Assembly (NCBI GenBank): GCA_900155495.1
Contig: FTLJ01000112.1
Location: 1 to 16,031 of the forward strand
Length of the DNA stretch: 16,031 nucleotides
DNA from: Porogramme epimiltina
Taxonomy: Eukaryota > Basidiomycota > Agaricomycetes > Polyporales > Polyporaceae
Reading direction: 5' to 3'
The notes under the pieces are model-generated. The model was given only the letters and a program-made list of their open reading frames with translations, searched no databases and was not told where the DNA came from. Of this stretch, positions 15,983 to 16,031 are shown piece after piece. The translations under genes and the position numbers were made by a program. How positions within the stretch are numbered: the first letter of the stretch is position 1; every line of letters starts with the position of its first letter.

Positions 15983-16031
15983 CGGACAGATGTGCCCCGC
16001 CTTCCGCCCCGGAACCTGATGCGCCCTCTGT

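Larger units (their letters stand above)
15144..16031. promoter_or_regulatory. GC-rich upstream region of the membrane-protein gene
   Basis: On the minus strand this 888-nt stretch is C/T-rich, as expected for promoter and 5' UTR. A candidate donor, CAG|GTGCGAG, near 15530 and several TAG acceptors (for example near 15170) allow a 5' UTR intron. Long open frames here, one of nearly 250 codons on the minus strand, are Pro/Arg/Ala/Ser-rich in all readings and look like products of base composition. No gene is called. Confidence 0.35.

Noticed and set aside
1..16031. CRISPR arrays, bacterial operons, rRNA or prophage
   Set aside because: No regularly spaced repeats or prokaryotic signals; the gene structure is eukaryotic with many short introns.

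Overview
The window looks like nuclear DNA of an Agaricomycete (mushroom-forming basidiomycete). It is GC-rich, and its genes are cut by many 49-93 nt GT-AG introns with donors such as GTGAGT, GTAAGT, GTACGT and GTATGT and CTNAC-like branch sites. Protein families typical of these fungi are recognisable: a multi-exon TKL kinase, a Trs65-type TRAPPII subunit, an RNase H1 N-terminal (viroplasmin) domain and a mucin-like membrane protein. No rRNA, tRNA, CRISPR array or prokaryotic feature was seen. All assignments come from reading the sequence; no database search was run.

Layout. 1-760: GC-rich, three-fold degenerate repeats with splice-donor-like ends, and perhaps the terminal exon of a minus-strand gene. 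770-1132: three closely related 17-bp palindromes, copy 1 of a dispersed repeat, and a 52-codon orphan minus-strand ORF. 1164-4702 (minus): Trs65-like gene with clear terminal exons but a TTG where ATG is expected, frame breaks and a stop. 4703-5133: shared upstream region. 5134-5399 (plus): RNase H1 N-terminal/viroplasmin domain gene with an inferred GC-AG intron, followed by a second spliced open segment to 5660. 5661-6241: intergenic, with inverted repeats and copy 2 of the dispersed repeat. 6242-11588 (minus): complete 13-exon gene for a 1212-residue kinase, with a Ser/Pro-rich leader, a helical-bundle module, a TKL-like kinase domain and a conserved-looking C-terminal module. 11589-13447: intergenic, holding a decayed WD40-like stretch on the plus strand. 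13448-15143 (minus): four-exon single-pass membrane protein with a beta-sandwich ectodomain, a Ser/Thr stalk and a basic cytoplasmic tail. 15144-16031: upstream region of that gene, with a GAG triplet run and a strong G-quadruplex motif.

The genes do not form an evident pathway. Trs65 acts in Golgi/endosome trafficking, the kinase and the membrane protein look like signalling or surface components, and the viroplasmin domain binds RNA-DNA hybrids. The kinase is the most striking item: a helical bundle, a brace-like linker and a protein kinase domain follow the order of the necroptosis effector MLKL, but the catalytic residues are retained. All 13 exons join in phase, which argues against general sequencing error and makes the broken frame of the neighbouring Trs65-like gene more notable.
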